Assembly (NCBI GenBank): GCA_900544825.1
Contig: UQWP01000046.1
Location: 1 to 28,299, forward strand
Source: an uncultured Prevotella sp.
Lineage (GTDB): Bacteria > Bacteroidota > Bacteroidia > Bacteroidales > Bacteroidaceae
Length of the DNA stretch: 28,299 nucleotides
Reading direction: 5' to 3'
The notes under the pieces were generated by a model. It made no database searches. It had not been told where the DNA came from and worked only from the letters and a program-made list of their open reading frames with translations. Of the stretch, positions 14,734-22,924 are shown piece after piece; within the stretch, counting starts at the first letter, position 1, and each line of letters starts with the position of its first letter. Position numbers and translations under genes: made by a program.

Positions 14734-15094
14734 ATGGGCTCTTTAGAGGAACAGGAGAAATAGGCATGGAATGCCAAGGGAAAATGCCGAGAGCCGTTAA
14801 ACGCAAGGCAGAAAGTACTGATGTCCATGTCTGTGGCGGACTACCAAGATCGAGCAGCTTCAGAGCGAAGTCCAGACTTTGCGTGAACAGCTTGCAAAGG
14901 AAGATTACAAGTTGCTGCCACTTCGATACATCGCACAGGAATACTTCGGAAAAAGTGCAGCATGGCTCTCTCAGCGTCTCAATGGCTCAGAGGTTCGCGG
15001 TCATGTTTGCACGCTCAATTCCGAGCAGAAAGATATTTTCAATCGTGCTGTCCAGGAAATTGGACAACGCATTAGCTCTTTGCAGTTAGTATAG
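14734..15094 (+). pseudogene. Broken DUF5053-like gene
   Basis: The frame from ATG 14734 reads MGSLEEQEK, then an in-frame TAG (14761-14763) where a Gln codon would fit, then AWNAKGKCREPLNARQKVL and MSMSVADYQD. A frame change follows near 14843-14850, and the other frame continues KIEQLQSEVQTLREQLAKED and then LRYIAQEYFGKSAAWLSQRL to a stop at 15094. The joined product would be about 118 aa, with a coiled middle and the YIAxxYFGKSxAWLxQRLNG block I associate with DUF5053 proteins of Bacteroidota. A 71-aa C-terminal piece could be made from TTG 14879, but two independent lesions point to decay. DUF5053 function is unknown. Confidence 0.6.
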
Positions 15095-15152
15095 GGTTAT
15101 CTATTCACACCATCCCTCTGCCGTCCACATTCATCATCCCACCCACAAAACA

Positions 15153-15192
15153 AAGGGGACTGAAATCTCAGAAATGAAATTTCAATCCCCTT
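15153..15192 (-). terminator. Terminator of rpsA (usable on both strands)
   Basis: Arms 15153-15166 and 15179-15192 form a 14-bp stem with one mismatch. The minus strand continues TGTTTTG, the plus strand AAAATTTTTATTT. It lies about 50 bases past the rpsA stop codon. The remaining spacer 15095-15152 shows nothing. Confidence 0.7.
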
Positions 15193-15240
15193 AAAATTTT
15201 TATTTAGCTAATGAATAGCAAATGCTTTATCTACAAGAGA

Positions 15241-17025
15241 TTAAGCCTTGCCCTCCATCTGAGCCTTCAGCTTAGCAAGAGCATCGATGTCACCGAGTGA
15301 AGTACCAGCAGCTACGTTGTTGATAGCTGGAGTCTCGTTCTTGCGACCACCGTTACCACCACGCTTGTGAGTTGGCTTAGCGATTGGCTCGTCCTTGCCC
15401 TCCTCGAATGTACGAGAGTGAGAGAGGATGATACGCTTTGTCTCCTTAACGAACTCGATTACCTTGAAGTCGAGCTCCTCGCCCTTCTTAGCCATTGAGC
15501 CGTCCTCCTTAGTGAGGTGCTTTGGAGTAGCGAAGCCTTCACCACCCTCTGCGAGAGCAACTACAGCGCCCTTGTCCATCATCTCAACGATGGTACCCTT
15601 GTGTACAGAACCTGGAGTGTAGATTGTCTCATACTCATCCCATGGGTTCTTCTCCAACTGCTTGTGGCCGAGGCTCAAGCGGCGGTTCTCCTTGTCGATC
15701 TCGAGAACTACTACGTCGAGAGTTGCACCAACTGTAGTGAACTCAGATGGGTGCTTGATCTTCTTGGTCCAAGAGAGGTCAGAGATGTGGATCAGACCGT
15801 CAACGCCCTCTGCGAGCTCTACGAAGATACCGAAGTTAGTGAAGTTGCGAACCTTAGCAACGTGCTTGCTGCCGATAGGGAACTTAGTCTCGATGCACTC
15901 CCATGGGTCTTCCTTGAGCTGCTTGATACCGAGGCTCATCTTGCGCTCAGCGCGGTCGAGAGTCAGGATAACAGCCTCTACCTCGTCGCCAACCTTCATG
16001 AAGTCGTTAGCAGAACGGAGGTGCTGGCTCCAAGACATCTCAGAAACGTGGATCAAGCCCTCTACACCTGGAGCAATCTCAACGAATGCACCGTAGTCAG
16101 CCATAACCACTACCTTACCCTTCACGTGATCACCTACCTTGAGGTTTGGATCAAGTGCATCCCATGGATGTGGAGTGAGCTGCTTCAAACCGAGAGCGAT
16201 ACGCTTCTTCTCCTCATCGAAGTCGAGGATTACAACGTTGATCTTCTGGTCGAGAGCTACAACCTCGTGTGGATCGCTTACGCGGCCCCAAGAGAGGTCT
16301 GTGATGTGGATCAAACCGTCAACACCGCCGAGGTCAACGAATACACCGTAAGTAGTGATGTTCTTAACGGTACCCTCAAGGATCTGACCCTTCTCGAGCT
16401 TGCCGATGATCTCCTTACGCTGCTGCTCGAGCTCCTGCTCGATGAGAGCCTTGTGAGATACAACGACGTTGCGGAACTCCTGGTTGATCTTTACAACCTT
16501 GAACTCCATTGTCTTTCCTACGAATACGTCGTAGTCGCGTATAGGGTGAACGTCGATCTGGCTTCCTGGCAAGAAAGCCTCGATACCGAAGACGTCAACG
16601 ATCATACCGCCCTTAGTGCGGCACTTGATGTAACCCTGGATGATCTCCTCGTTCTCGAGAGCAGCGTTAACACGCTCCCAAGACTTGCTGAGGCGAGCCT
16701 TCTTGTGAGAGAGTACCAACTGACCCTTTGTGTCCTCCTGGTTCTCTACGTAAACCTCTACCTTGTCGCCTACCTTGAGGTCTGGGTTGTAACGGAACTC
16801 AGAAGCTGGAATGATACCATCGCTCTTGTAGCCGATGTTTACGATAACTTCTTTCTTATCAACAGAGATTACGGTACCCTCAACCACCTGGTGCTCAGTT
16901 ACCTTGTTAAGTGTTTCGTCATAGGCCTTCTCGAGGTCTGTTTTGCTGACGCCTGCGTTTGTGCCATTCTCGAACTCATCCCAATTGAAGTCGTCGAGTG
17001 GCTGTACGTTCTTAAAATTTGACAT
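15241..17025 (-). CDS. rpsA: 30S ribosomal protein S1
   Basis: A 594-aa protein with six S1 RNA-binding domains at about 46-108, 128-192, 214-282, 300-368, 386-455 and 474-537. Domains 3-5 carry the strong pattern GxFVxLxxGVxGLIHxSDLSW. It binds mRNA and helps the 30S subunit load messages that lack strong Shine-Dalgarno sequences, which fits the weak ribosome sites seen across this window. The C-terminus (540-594) is a basic, Gly/Arg-containing tail followed by a short helix. Codon use is strongly biased and the antisense strand is open for 501 codons as a by-product. It is transcribed alone from the promoter at 17088-17116 and ends at the hairpin 15153-15192. Confidence 0.98.
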   Translation of the reverse strand: MSNFKNVQPLDDFNWDEFENGTNAGVSKTDLEKAYDETLNKVTEHQVVEGTVISVDKKEVIVNIGYKSDGIIPASEFRYNPDLKVGDKVEVYVENQEDTKGQLVLSHKKARLSKSWERVNAALENEEIIQGYIKCRTKGGMIVDVFGIEAFLPGSQIDVHPIRDYDVFVGKTMEFKVVKINQEFRNVVVSHKALIEQELEQQRKEIIGKLEKGQILEGTVKNITTYGVFVDLGGVDGLIHITDLSWGRVSDPHEVVALDQKINVVILDFDEEKKRIALGLKQLTPHPWDALDPNLKVGDHVKGKVVVMADYGAFVEIAPGVEGLIHVSEMSWSQHLRSANDFMKVGDEVEAVILTLDRAERKMSLGIKQLKEDPWECIETKFPIGSKHVAKVRNFTNFGIFVELAEGVDGLIHISDLSWTKKIKHPSEFTTVGATLDVVVLEIDKENRRLSLGHKQLEKNPWDEYETIYTPGSVHKGTIVEMMDKGAVVALAEGGEGFATPKHLTKEDGSMAKKGEELDFKVIEFVKETKRIILSHSRTFEEGKDEPIAKPTHKRGGNGGRKNETPAINNVAAGTSLGDIDALAKLKAQMEGKA

Positions 17026-17087
17026 AAAAAATAATTAAAAAAATTAAATTAATAAAGTTTGACTTTATATATTGTTGAAATCGGGCG

Positions 17088-17116
17088 CAAAATTACTCAT
17101 TTTCTTTGAGTTACAA
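17088..17116 (-). promoter_or_regulatory. rpsA promoter
   Basis: Minus-strand TTG (17116-17114), 18-base spacer, TAATTTTG (17095-17088), a full -7 match. RNA start would be about 17081, giving a 56-base AT-rich leader. Confidence 0.65.
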
Positions 17117-17232
17117 GCATTTGTGTTTGTTTTTCTTTGGTTTATTAATGATATTTAACTAAAAGGGGCGGTTTGAGGGCGAATCTTGTGGTTTCTACTT
17201 ATTATATTATGGTGGAATATCTTCATCGGTTT

Positions 17233-17436
17233 TCCTTCTTCATCGGATTCCGATTATTAAGGTCACGCAGATTTCGCAGATGACGCAGATTCTTTTCTGA
17301 TAAACTCTTTTTTTTTGTCCCACAGATTTCACAGATTTGACCTGTTCGGTCTATGGGATGACGCAGATCTTTCTTCATCGGATTACGCGGAGTTATCGGA
17401 TGAAAAATCTGCGTCATCTGCGAAATCTGCGTGACC
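17233..17436. repeat. Second CGCAGATT repeat array
   Basis: Same element as at 700-1110. The stretch 17234-17290 is, in reverse complement, an essentially exact copy of 1057-1110, and 17315-17371 matches 976-1045 in reverse complement with a few changes, including the GACCTGTTCGGTC hairpin. The array lies between the divergent rpsA and nhaD promoters and contains no credible gene. Confidence 0.85.
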
Positions 17437-17485
17437 TTATAATATGAATTTTGCGTTAAATTCATTAAAAAAATGCACAGAAATG

Positions 17486-17515
17486 TTGGGGATTACAAAT
17501 ATTTTGTTACCTTTG
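17486..17515 (+). promoter_or_regulatory. nhaD promoter
   Basis: TTG (17486-17488), 19-base spacer, TACCTTTG (17508-17515), a full consensus match. RNA would start near 17522, about 33 bases before the start codon. Confidence 0.8.
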
Positions 17516-17554
17516 CCCTTGATTATGAAAATTTGAACTAACGATTGAGTAGAT

Positions 17555-18985
17555 ATGACACTAGTCATTTTGACCATACTGATCCTGGCCTGCGTGCTCA
17601 TTGCAACTGAGAACGTGACCAAAGTGAACCGTGCTGCCGTGGCTATCTTCGCCGGAACGGTGGGATGGGTGCTGTATATATGCTTCGGTATGGACTTCGT
17701 AACTAGCGAGCATTCAGCGGATTATACCCGCTTTCTCAATTTCAGCGACATGGAGTCAACCAGTACTTCCGTTAAGTACTTCATCTCCCGACACATCTTT
17801 CTTCCACAGGTGGGTAGGGCAGCGGAGATCGTGATGTTCCTGCTCGCTACGATGACGATCGTGGAAATCCTCAACAACAACGGCTGCTTCGACTTCGTGC
17901 GCCAGTTGCTTCGCACACGCAGCAGCAAGAAGATGCTTTGGACACTCGCCATCGTTACATTCCTGATTTCCATCAATCTCGATAACCTCACCACCACCGT
18001 GATGATGCTCACTATGATGCATAGCGTCATCCCGAGCAGAAGACAGAGAATGGTGTATGGAAGCGCCATCCTCGTAGCTGCCAACTGTGGCGGTGCTCTC
18101 ACCGTGATTGGTAACCCGGAAGGTCTGGTACTCTGGAACTCAGGGGCTGTTACAGCCACCATTTTCTCCTTTTCATTACTCCTCCCTTGTCTCGCAGCGT
18201 GGTTGATTCCAACCCTGCTGATGCAGCGTATGTTGCCGGAAAGAGTTGAGACAGAGTGGATTGTGATGCCTTTCCGTGGCGATGATACCCGCCTGAACAA
18301 GTGGCAGAGACTGCTGATGCTCCTCGTGGGAATCGGCGGTCTGTGGTTTATCCCTACCTTCCATAACATCACCAAGCTCAGTCCGTTCCTGGGCGCTCTG
18401 TGCGTGCTCAGCGTACTCTGGATCGTGAACGAGATCTTCAATCGCAAGCTCATGAACATGGATGCGATGGTGGAGCGTCGTACCCCTAGAGTGTTGCAAT
18501 ACGGTGTGATTCAGATGATTCTCTTCGTGATGGGAATGCTTCTTGCCGTGGGCGTGGTGAAGGAAACGGGTGCTTTTTATGACCTCTCCAGCTGGATGGG
18601 GGGCAATGAGTCGCGCCCTAATGTATGGCTGTATGGCGTGGCTGCCGGACTCTTGAGTACGGTGCTGGATAACTTTGCCACCGCCATGAACTTCTTCTCA
18701 TTGCACGATGTGATGGGATTGGGCGACCCTACCTATGCTATGGATTCGGTGTATAATACCAATGGTCTCTACTGGCAGGTCATCGCTTACTGCGTAATGG
18801 CAGGAGGCAATGTACTGGGCATCGGTACCATCAGTGGTCTCGCCCTGATGAAGATGGAGCACATGCGCATGGGCTGGTTCTTCCGCAATATCGGATGGAA
18901 GGCCCTCGTGGGTGGCGTGGCTGGCCTCGCTATCCTCTGGCTCTCGCACACCCTGATGGGAGGAGCCGTTTACTTAATGATTTAA
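17555..18985 (+). CDS. nhaD: Na+/H+ antiporter, NhaD family
   Basis: A 476-aa inner-membrane protein with about eleven hydrophobic segments, of the NhaD branch of the ion transporter superfamily. It would expel Na+ (or Li+) in exchange for H+. Characteristic pieces are the early ATENVTKVNRAAVAIFAG, the first pore hairpin LISINLDNLTTTVMMLTMM, NCGGALTVIGNPEGLVLW, the second half LSTVLDNFATAMNFFS, and AGGNVLGIGTISGLALMKME. The paired LDN motifs in the two inverted halves are the expected ion-binding breaks. It has its own promoter. The TAA stop is followed in frame by about 60 open, Lys-rich codons. Possible link with the ATP synthase downstream is only proximity. Confidence 0.9.
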   Translation: MTLVILTILILACVLIATENVTKVNRAAVAIFAGTVGWVLYICFGMDFVTSEHSADYTRFLNFSDMESTSTSVKYFISRHIFLPQVGRAAEIVMFLLATMTIVEILNNNGCFDFVRQLLRTRSSKKMLWTLAIVTFLISINLDNLTTTVMMLTMMHSVIPSRRQRMVYGSAILVAANCGGALTVIGNPEGLVLWNSGAVTATIFSFSLLLPCLAAWLIPTLLMQRMLPERVETEWIVMPFRGDDTRLNKWQRLLMLLVGIGGLWFIPTFHNITKLSPFLGALCVLSVLWIVNEIFNRKLMNMDAMVERRTPRVLQYGVIQMILFVMGMLLAVGVVKETGAFYDLSSWMGGNESRPNVWLYGVAAGLLSTVLDNFATAMNFFSLHDVMGLGDPTYAMDSVYNTNGLYWQVIAYCVMAGGNVLGIGTISGLALMKMEHMRMGWFFRNIGWKALVGGVAGLAILWLSHTLMGGAVYLMI

Positions 18986-18999
18986 AAACCATATCTGAA

Positions 19000-19141
19000 G
19001 AAGAAAAAGAAAGAATCTGAAGACGAAAGAGATTCAGAAGATTCAAAAAGAAGAATCAGACGGAAGAAATTCAGGAAGAATCAGACGACGAAAGAGATTC
19101 AGAAAGTTCTAAAGAAGAAAAGGGGATGTAACACGCATCCC
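19000..19141 (+). other. Purine-rich spacer with terminal hairpin before pfkA
   Basis: About 120 bases of mostly A and G with internal repeats (GACGAAAGAGATTCAGAA at 19022-19039 and 19086-19103), ending in the hairpin GGGATG-TAACACG-CATCCC (19123-19141). A T8 tract comes about 20 bases later (19161-19169), too far for a textbook terminator but possibly part of nhaD termination. No start codon opens the long frame here. Confidence 0.45.
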
Positions 19142-19206
19142 ATAGTGATGAAAAAGCATATTTTTTTTTATTAACGTATCAATAATATAATAAGGTATAT
19201 ATAGTT

Positions 19207-20184
19207 ATGGCAAAGATTAAGACTATAGGTATTTTGACTTCTGGAGGTGATGCTCCTGGTATGAACGCAGCGATCCGTGCGGTAACCCGTTCGGCTATCT
19301 ACAACGGTTTCAACGTGAAGGGTATCTATCGTGGTTACGATGGACTGATCAACGACGAGATCAAGCCTTTCACTACTGAGAACGTGAGCGGTATCATCGG
19401 TACCGGCGGTACGATGCTGAAGACTGCACGTTCCAAGGACTTCATGACAGAGGAAGGCAGACAGAAGGCTTTCGAGAATATTCAGAAAGAGGAAATTGAT
19501 GCTTTGGTAGTAATCGGTGGTAACGGTTCGCTCACCGGTGCGATGAACTTCGCACGCGAGTTTGACGTATGCTGCATCGGTCTGCCTGGTACTATCGACA
19601 ATGACCTCTATGGTACTGACAACACCATCGGTTACGATACAACCATGAACACCATCGTAGAGTGTGTGGACCGTATCCGTGATACTGCGCAGAGCCACGA
19701 GCGTATCTTCTTCATCGAGGTGATGGGCCGTGATGCCGGATTCCTGGCACAGAACTCAGCTATCGCCAGTGGTGCAGAGGCAGCCATCATCCCAGAGGAT
19801 TCTACCGATGTTGACCAGTTGGCTCAGTTCATGGAGCGCGGTATCCGCAAGTCTAAGAAGAGTTGTATCGTCATCGTGTCTGAGAGTCCTAAGTGCGGTG
19901 CGCTCTACTATGCCGACCGTGTACGCAAGGAGTTCCCTGAGTTCGACGTACGTGTGTCTATCCTCGGTCACCTGCAGCGTGGCGGTCGCCCATCAGCCCG
20001 CGACCGTATCCTCGCCAGCCGCACCGGATGCGGTGCCATCGAGGCTATCATGCAGGGTCAGCGCAACGTGATGATCGGTGTCCGCAACAACGAGGTAGTT
20101 TACGTACCACTTTCAGAGGCGATCCGTTCAGACAAGCCATTCGACCGCAAGCTGATCAAAGTGTTGGATGAGCTGAGCATCTAA
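19207..20184 (+). CDS. pfkA: 6-phosphofructokinase (ATP-type fold)
   Basis: A 325-aa protein of the bacterial PFK family, which phosphorylates fructose 6-phosphate to the 1,6-bisphosphate in glycolysis. Motifs: TSGGDAPGMNAAIR (11-24), GGNGSLTGA (104-112), LPGTIDND with catalytic base Asp-131 (126-133), MGRDAGFLA in the substrate site, and LGHLQRGG near the C-terminus. Gly-107 after Asn-106 is the ATP-type residue (PPi enzymes have Asp there). Unusually, Asn-106 replaces the Asp that binds Mg2+ in the E. coli enzyme (Asp-103); the codon is AAC. Length is normal. No TAnnTTTG promoter is evident directly upstream, so expression from the nhaD side is possible. Confidence 0.95.
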   Translation: MAKIKTIGILTSGGDAPGMNAAIRAVTRSAIYNGFNVKGIYRGYDGLINDEIKPFTTENVSGIIGTGGTMLKTARSKDFMTEEGRQKAFENIQKEEIDALVVIGGNGSLTGAMNFAREFDVCCIGLPGTIDNDLYGTDNTIGYDTTMNTIVECVDRIRDTAQSHERIFFIEVMGRDAGFLAQNSAIASGAEAAIIPEDSTDVDQLAQFMERGIRKSKKSCIVIVSESPKCGALYYADRVRKEFPEFDVRVSILGHLQRGGRPSARDRILASRTGCGAIEAIMQGQRNVMIGVRNNEVVYVPLSEAIRSDKPFDRKLIKVLDELSI

Positions 20185-20293
20185 AGCCATTATCGGCATT
20201 ACTAATAGTAAATGTATCAAAGGTAAAAATGGTTTAAACGGAACTAAAAAAGTTTTAAAACGGAGCAAAATACAAATAAAACTTCCGAAAAAT

Positions 20294-20324
20294 TTGCAGT
20301 TCCCGTAAATTGTTGTTACTTTTG
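20294..20324 (+). promoter_or_regulatory. atp operon promoter
   Basis: TTG (20294-20296) within TTTGC, 20-base spacer, TACTTTTG (20317-20324), a full -7 match. RNA would start near 20331, leaving a leader of about 180 bases before atpD. Confidence 0.75.
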
Positions 20325-20340
20325 CAGGCGTATAACGAAT

Positions 20341-20450
20341 TTCGTGATTCGGACTTTCGGATATCCTGATTCCACCGTTTCCTTGAAAGGTTTTAGGGCG
20401 TCTTTCCTGGAATATCTAATTACCAGGTTTCCGGAATCCGATATCACGAA
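20341..20450 (+). promoter_or_regulatory. Possible structured 5' leader of the atp operon
   Basis: The leader begins with TTCGTGATTCGGA (20341-20353) and near its end has TCCGATATCACGAA (20437-20450), which can pair along 13 bases with a 1-2 base bulge, closing an 83-base domain. Inside is CCTT-GA-AAGG (20391-20400). This matches no riboswitch I know. The rest of 20185-20511 holds only the promoter and AT-rich DNA. Confidence 0.35.
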
Positions 20451-20511
20451 CCTCGAATACTATAAGAACGAAACATATATATAAAAAATAAACTTTTAAA
20501 CTAATAAGATT

Positions 20512-22038
20512 ATGTCACAAGTAAGTGGACGCATCTCGCAGATTATCGGTCCGGTTATCGACGTATATTTCGATACCAAGGGCGAGAATCCTGAGAAGGT
20601 GCTTCCTAAGATTCACGAAGCTCTGAAGGTGAAACGCCCAGATGGACGCGACCTGGTCATCGAGGTGCAGCAGCACATCGGTGAGGATACAGTTCGCTGT
20701 GTCGCTATGGACAACACCGACGGCTTGCAGCGTGGCTTGGAAGTTGCCGTTACCGGTAACCCAATCATGATGCCTGCCGGAGAGCAGATCAAGGGCCGTA
20801 TGATGAATGTAATTGGACAGCCTATTGATGGTATGAACGAATTGGACATGAAGGGTGCTTATCCTATCCACCGCGAGGCTCCGAAATTCGATGAGCTCTC
20901 TACGCACAAGGAGATGCTTGCCACCGGTATCAAGGTGATCGACCTGCTCGAGCCTTACATGAAGGGTGGTAAGATCGGTCTGTTCGGTGGTGCCGGTGTA
21001 GGTAAGACGGTGCTCATCATGGAGTTGATCAACAACATTGCCAAGGGACACAACGGTTACTCCGTATTCGCTGGTGTAGGTGAGCGTACTCGTGAGGGTA
21101 ACGACTTGATTCGAGATATGCTCGAGTCTGGCGTTATCAAGTATGGCGAGAAGTTCCGTAAAGCCATGGAAGAGGGTAAGTGGGACCTCTCACTCGTTGA
21201 CCCTGAGGAGCTTGCCAAGAGTCAGGCTACCCTGGTGTATGGTCAGATGAACGAGCCACCTGGGGCACGTGCTTCAGTAGCGCTTTCTGGTTTGACCGTA
21301 GCAGAGGAGTTCCGTGACCACGGAGGCAAGAACGGTGAGGCTGCCGACATTATGTTCTTCATCGATAACATCTTCCGTTTCACCCAGGCTGGTTCTGAGG
21401 TATCTGCGCTCTTGGGCCGTATGCCATCAGCCGTAGGTTATCAGCCAACGCTGGCTTCTGAGATGGGTGCCATGCAGGAGCGAATCACTTCTACCAAGAA
21501 TGGTTCCATCACCTCAGTACAGGCTGTTTATGTGCCTGCCGACGACTTGACCGACCCTGCTCCAGCCACCACCTTTACTCACCTGGATGCCACCACAGAG
21601 CTTTCACGTAAGATTGCTTCTCTGGGTATCTATCCTGCCGTAGATCCACTGGGTTCTACTTCTCGTATCCTCGACCCGCTGATTGTGGGCAAGGCTCATT
21701 ACGACTGTGCGCAGCGAGTAAAGCAGTTGCTGCAGCGTTACAACGAGTTGCAGGATATCATCGCCATCCTCGGTATGGATGAGCTTTCGGATGAGGATAA
21801 GTTGACCGTGAACCGTGCACGCCGTGTACAGCGTTTCCTGAGTCAGCCATTCACCGTAGCCGAGCAGTTCACCGGTTTGAAGGGTGTGATGGTACCTATC
21901 GAAGAGACTATCAAGGGCTTCAACGCCATCCTCGACGGCGAGGTGGATGACCTGCCAGAGCAGGCATTCCTCAACGTAGGTACTATCGAGGATGCGAAGG
22001 AGAAGGCTAAGCAGTTGCTCGCAGCAGCACAGGCGTAG
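20512..22038 (+). CDS. atpD: ATP synthase F1 subunit beta
   Basis: A 508-aa catalytic subunit of the F1 head. It binds and turns over ATP at the alpha-beta interface. Visible motifs: Walker A GGAGVGKT (159-166), GERTREG with catalytic Glu-191, the ALLGRMPSAVGYQPTLASEM segment, and the DDLTDPAPATTF catch region. It is the first gene of the operon, with atpC next, separate in order from the E. coli layout where these two come last. Downstream spacer carries two heptamer arrays. Confidence 0.98.
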   Translation: MSQVSGRISQIIGPVIDVYFDTKGENPEKVLPKIHEALKVKRPDGRDLVIEVQQHIGEDTVRCVAMDNTDGLQRGLEVAVTGNPIMMPAGEQIKGRMMNVIGQPIDGMNELDMKGAYPIHREAPKFDELSTHKEMLATGIKVIDLLEPYMKGGKIGLFGGAGVGKTVLIMELINNIAKGHNGYSVFAGVGERTREGNDLIRDMLESGVIKYGEKFRKAMEEGKWDLSLVDPEELAKSQATLVYGQMNEPPGARASVALSGLTVAEEFRDHGGKNGEAADIMFFIDNIFRFTQAGSEVSALLGRMPSAVGYQPTLASEMGAMQERITSTKNGSITSVQAVYVPADDLTDPAPATTFTHLDATTELSRKIASLGIYPAVDPLGSTSRILDPLIVGKAHYDCAQRVKQLLQRYNELQDIIAILGMDELSDEDKLTVNRARRVQRFLSQPFTVAEQFTGLKGVMVPIEETIKGFNAILDGEVDDLPEQAFLNVGTIEDAKEKAKQLLAAAQA

Positions 22039-22043
22039 TCTTT

Positions 22044-22133
22044 AGTGAAGAGTGAAGAACGAAGAACGAAGAATTCAATAGCAATATTGGGTAATCATAA
22101 AGTTCAAAGTTCAAAGTTCAAAATTCAAAGTTA
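22044..22133. repeat. Two heptamer arrays between atpD and atpC
   Basis: First array at 22044-22078: AGTGAAG twice, AACGAAG twice, then AATTCAA. Second at 22099-22133: AAAGTTC three times, AAAATTC, AAAGTTA. The first recurs in part at 25539-25559 and the second at 14693-14711. Confidence 0.85.
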
Positions 22134-22139
22134 AAGATT

Positions 22140-22379
22140 ATGTTAAAGCTAAAGATAGTATCTCCTGAGAAAGTAGTCTTCCAGGGTGAGGTAGAGAGCG
22201 TACTGGTTCCGGGAACCCTCGGCTCGTTCGAGATTCTCAAGGATCATGCGCCAATCATCTCTTCGCTCGAAGTGGGCAAGGTGGAATACACCACCAAGGA
22301 AGGCAAGCAGGCAATGAACATCAAGGGCGGATTCGTGGAATGTAAGAAAAACGAAGTAAGCCTTTGCGTAGAAGTATAA
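22140..22379 (+). CDS. atpC: ATP synthase F1 subunit epsilon, short form
   Basis: A 79-aa protein corresponding only to the N-terminal beta-sandwich of epsilon (LKIVSPEKVVFQGEVESVLV, then PGTLGSFEILKDHAPIISSL). The subunit joins the gamma shaft to the c-ring. E. coli epsilon is about 139 aa; the two C-terminal helices that can block ATP hydrolysis are missing here, with the frame closing in a normal stop. Short epsilon is common in Bacteroidota as I recall, so this is lineage style and not damage. ATP-hydrolysis control by epsilon must therefore be absent or done otherwise. Confidence 0.94.
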   Translation: MLKLKIVSPEKVVFQGEVESVLVPGTLGSFEILKDHAPIISSLEVGKVEYTTKEGKQAMNIKGGFVECKKNEVSLCVEV

Positions 22380-22382
22380 TTT

Positions 22383-22410
22383 AGTTAATAGTTGACAGTT
22401 AATAGTTGAC
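22383..22410. repeat. Heptamer array between atpC and the membrane-protein gene
   Basis: Four exact 7-base units: AGTTAAT, AGTTGAC, AGTTAAT, AGTTGAC. TAA and TGA in consecutive units place stops in more than one frame. Confidence 0.85.
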
Positions 22411-22433
22411 TGCTATATTGATAAGATAGAACA

Positions 22434-22877
22434 ATGGAAAAAGCTGAAAAGTTGCGCTTGCAGACTATCAGGCAGGCGAGCATCAGGTATAAGCAGATAT
22501 CTCTGTGGCTTACGGCTCTCATGGCTTTGGCCATCCTCTTTGCCTGTAGGGTTTCTGCCTTATGCGATGATATTCTGCCACGGGTTGTTAACCCGCTGAT
22601 AGTGAGTGCGATATTCTCGCTCGTTGCAAGTACGGCTTATGGTGAAGCCTGGAAGGCTGTGGCGAAGTCATCGCCTGCCAATCTCGCCAAGTTCTACCTG
22701 GCAGCATTGGTGCTGAAGCTGATGGCAGGCACGCTGGTGTTCCTCATCTACGTGCTGGTATGCGACAAGCAGAACATCCTGGGATTCACCGCCATCTTCG
22801 CCCTGTTCTATGTAGTGCTTCTCGTGTTCGACTGCATCTACTTCGCTCGGGTAGAGAAAAAGAACCGGCTTTCATAA
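22434..22877 (+). CDS. Small four-helix membrane protein in the AtpI position
   Basis: A 147-aa protein with a basic cytoplasmic start (MEKAEKLRLQTIRQASIRYK) and four hydrophobic segments at about 23-43, 52-70, 86-108 and 113-137, ending in a basic tail. I see no family motif, but size, topology and position (just before atpB and atpE) match AtpI, which helps assemble the c-ring or supplies Mg2+ in other bacteria. It sits 47 bases before atpB. Functional equivalence to AtpI is inferred; a structural comparison would settle it. Confidence 0.75.
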   Translation: MEKAEKLRLQTIRQASIRYKQISLWLTALMALAILFACRVSALCDDILPRVVNPLIVSAIFSLVASTAYGEAWKAVAKSSPANLAKFYLAALVLKLMAGTLVFLIYVLVCDKQNILGFTAIFALFYVVLLVFDCIYFARVEKKNRLS

Positions 22878-22924
22878 GCGGTTCTGATACAAATAATTAA
22901 TAAACAAAGTAAGAATTAAAGAAT

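Noticed and set aside
15517..17022. 501-codon plus-strand ORF
   Set aside because: Exact shadow of rpsA caused by its strong codon bias.
20331..20511. Known riboswitch in the atp leader
   Set aside because: I could match no known aptamer consensus; kept only as a possible structured leader.
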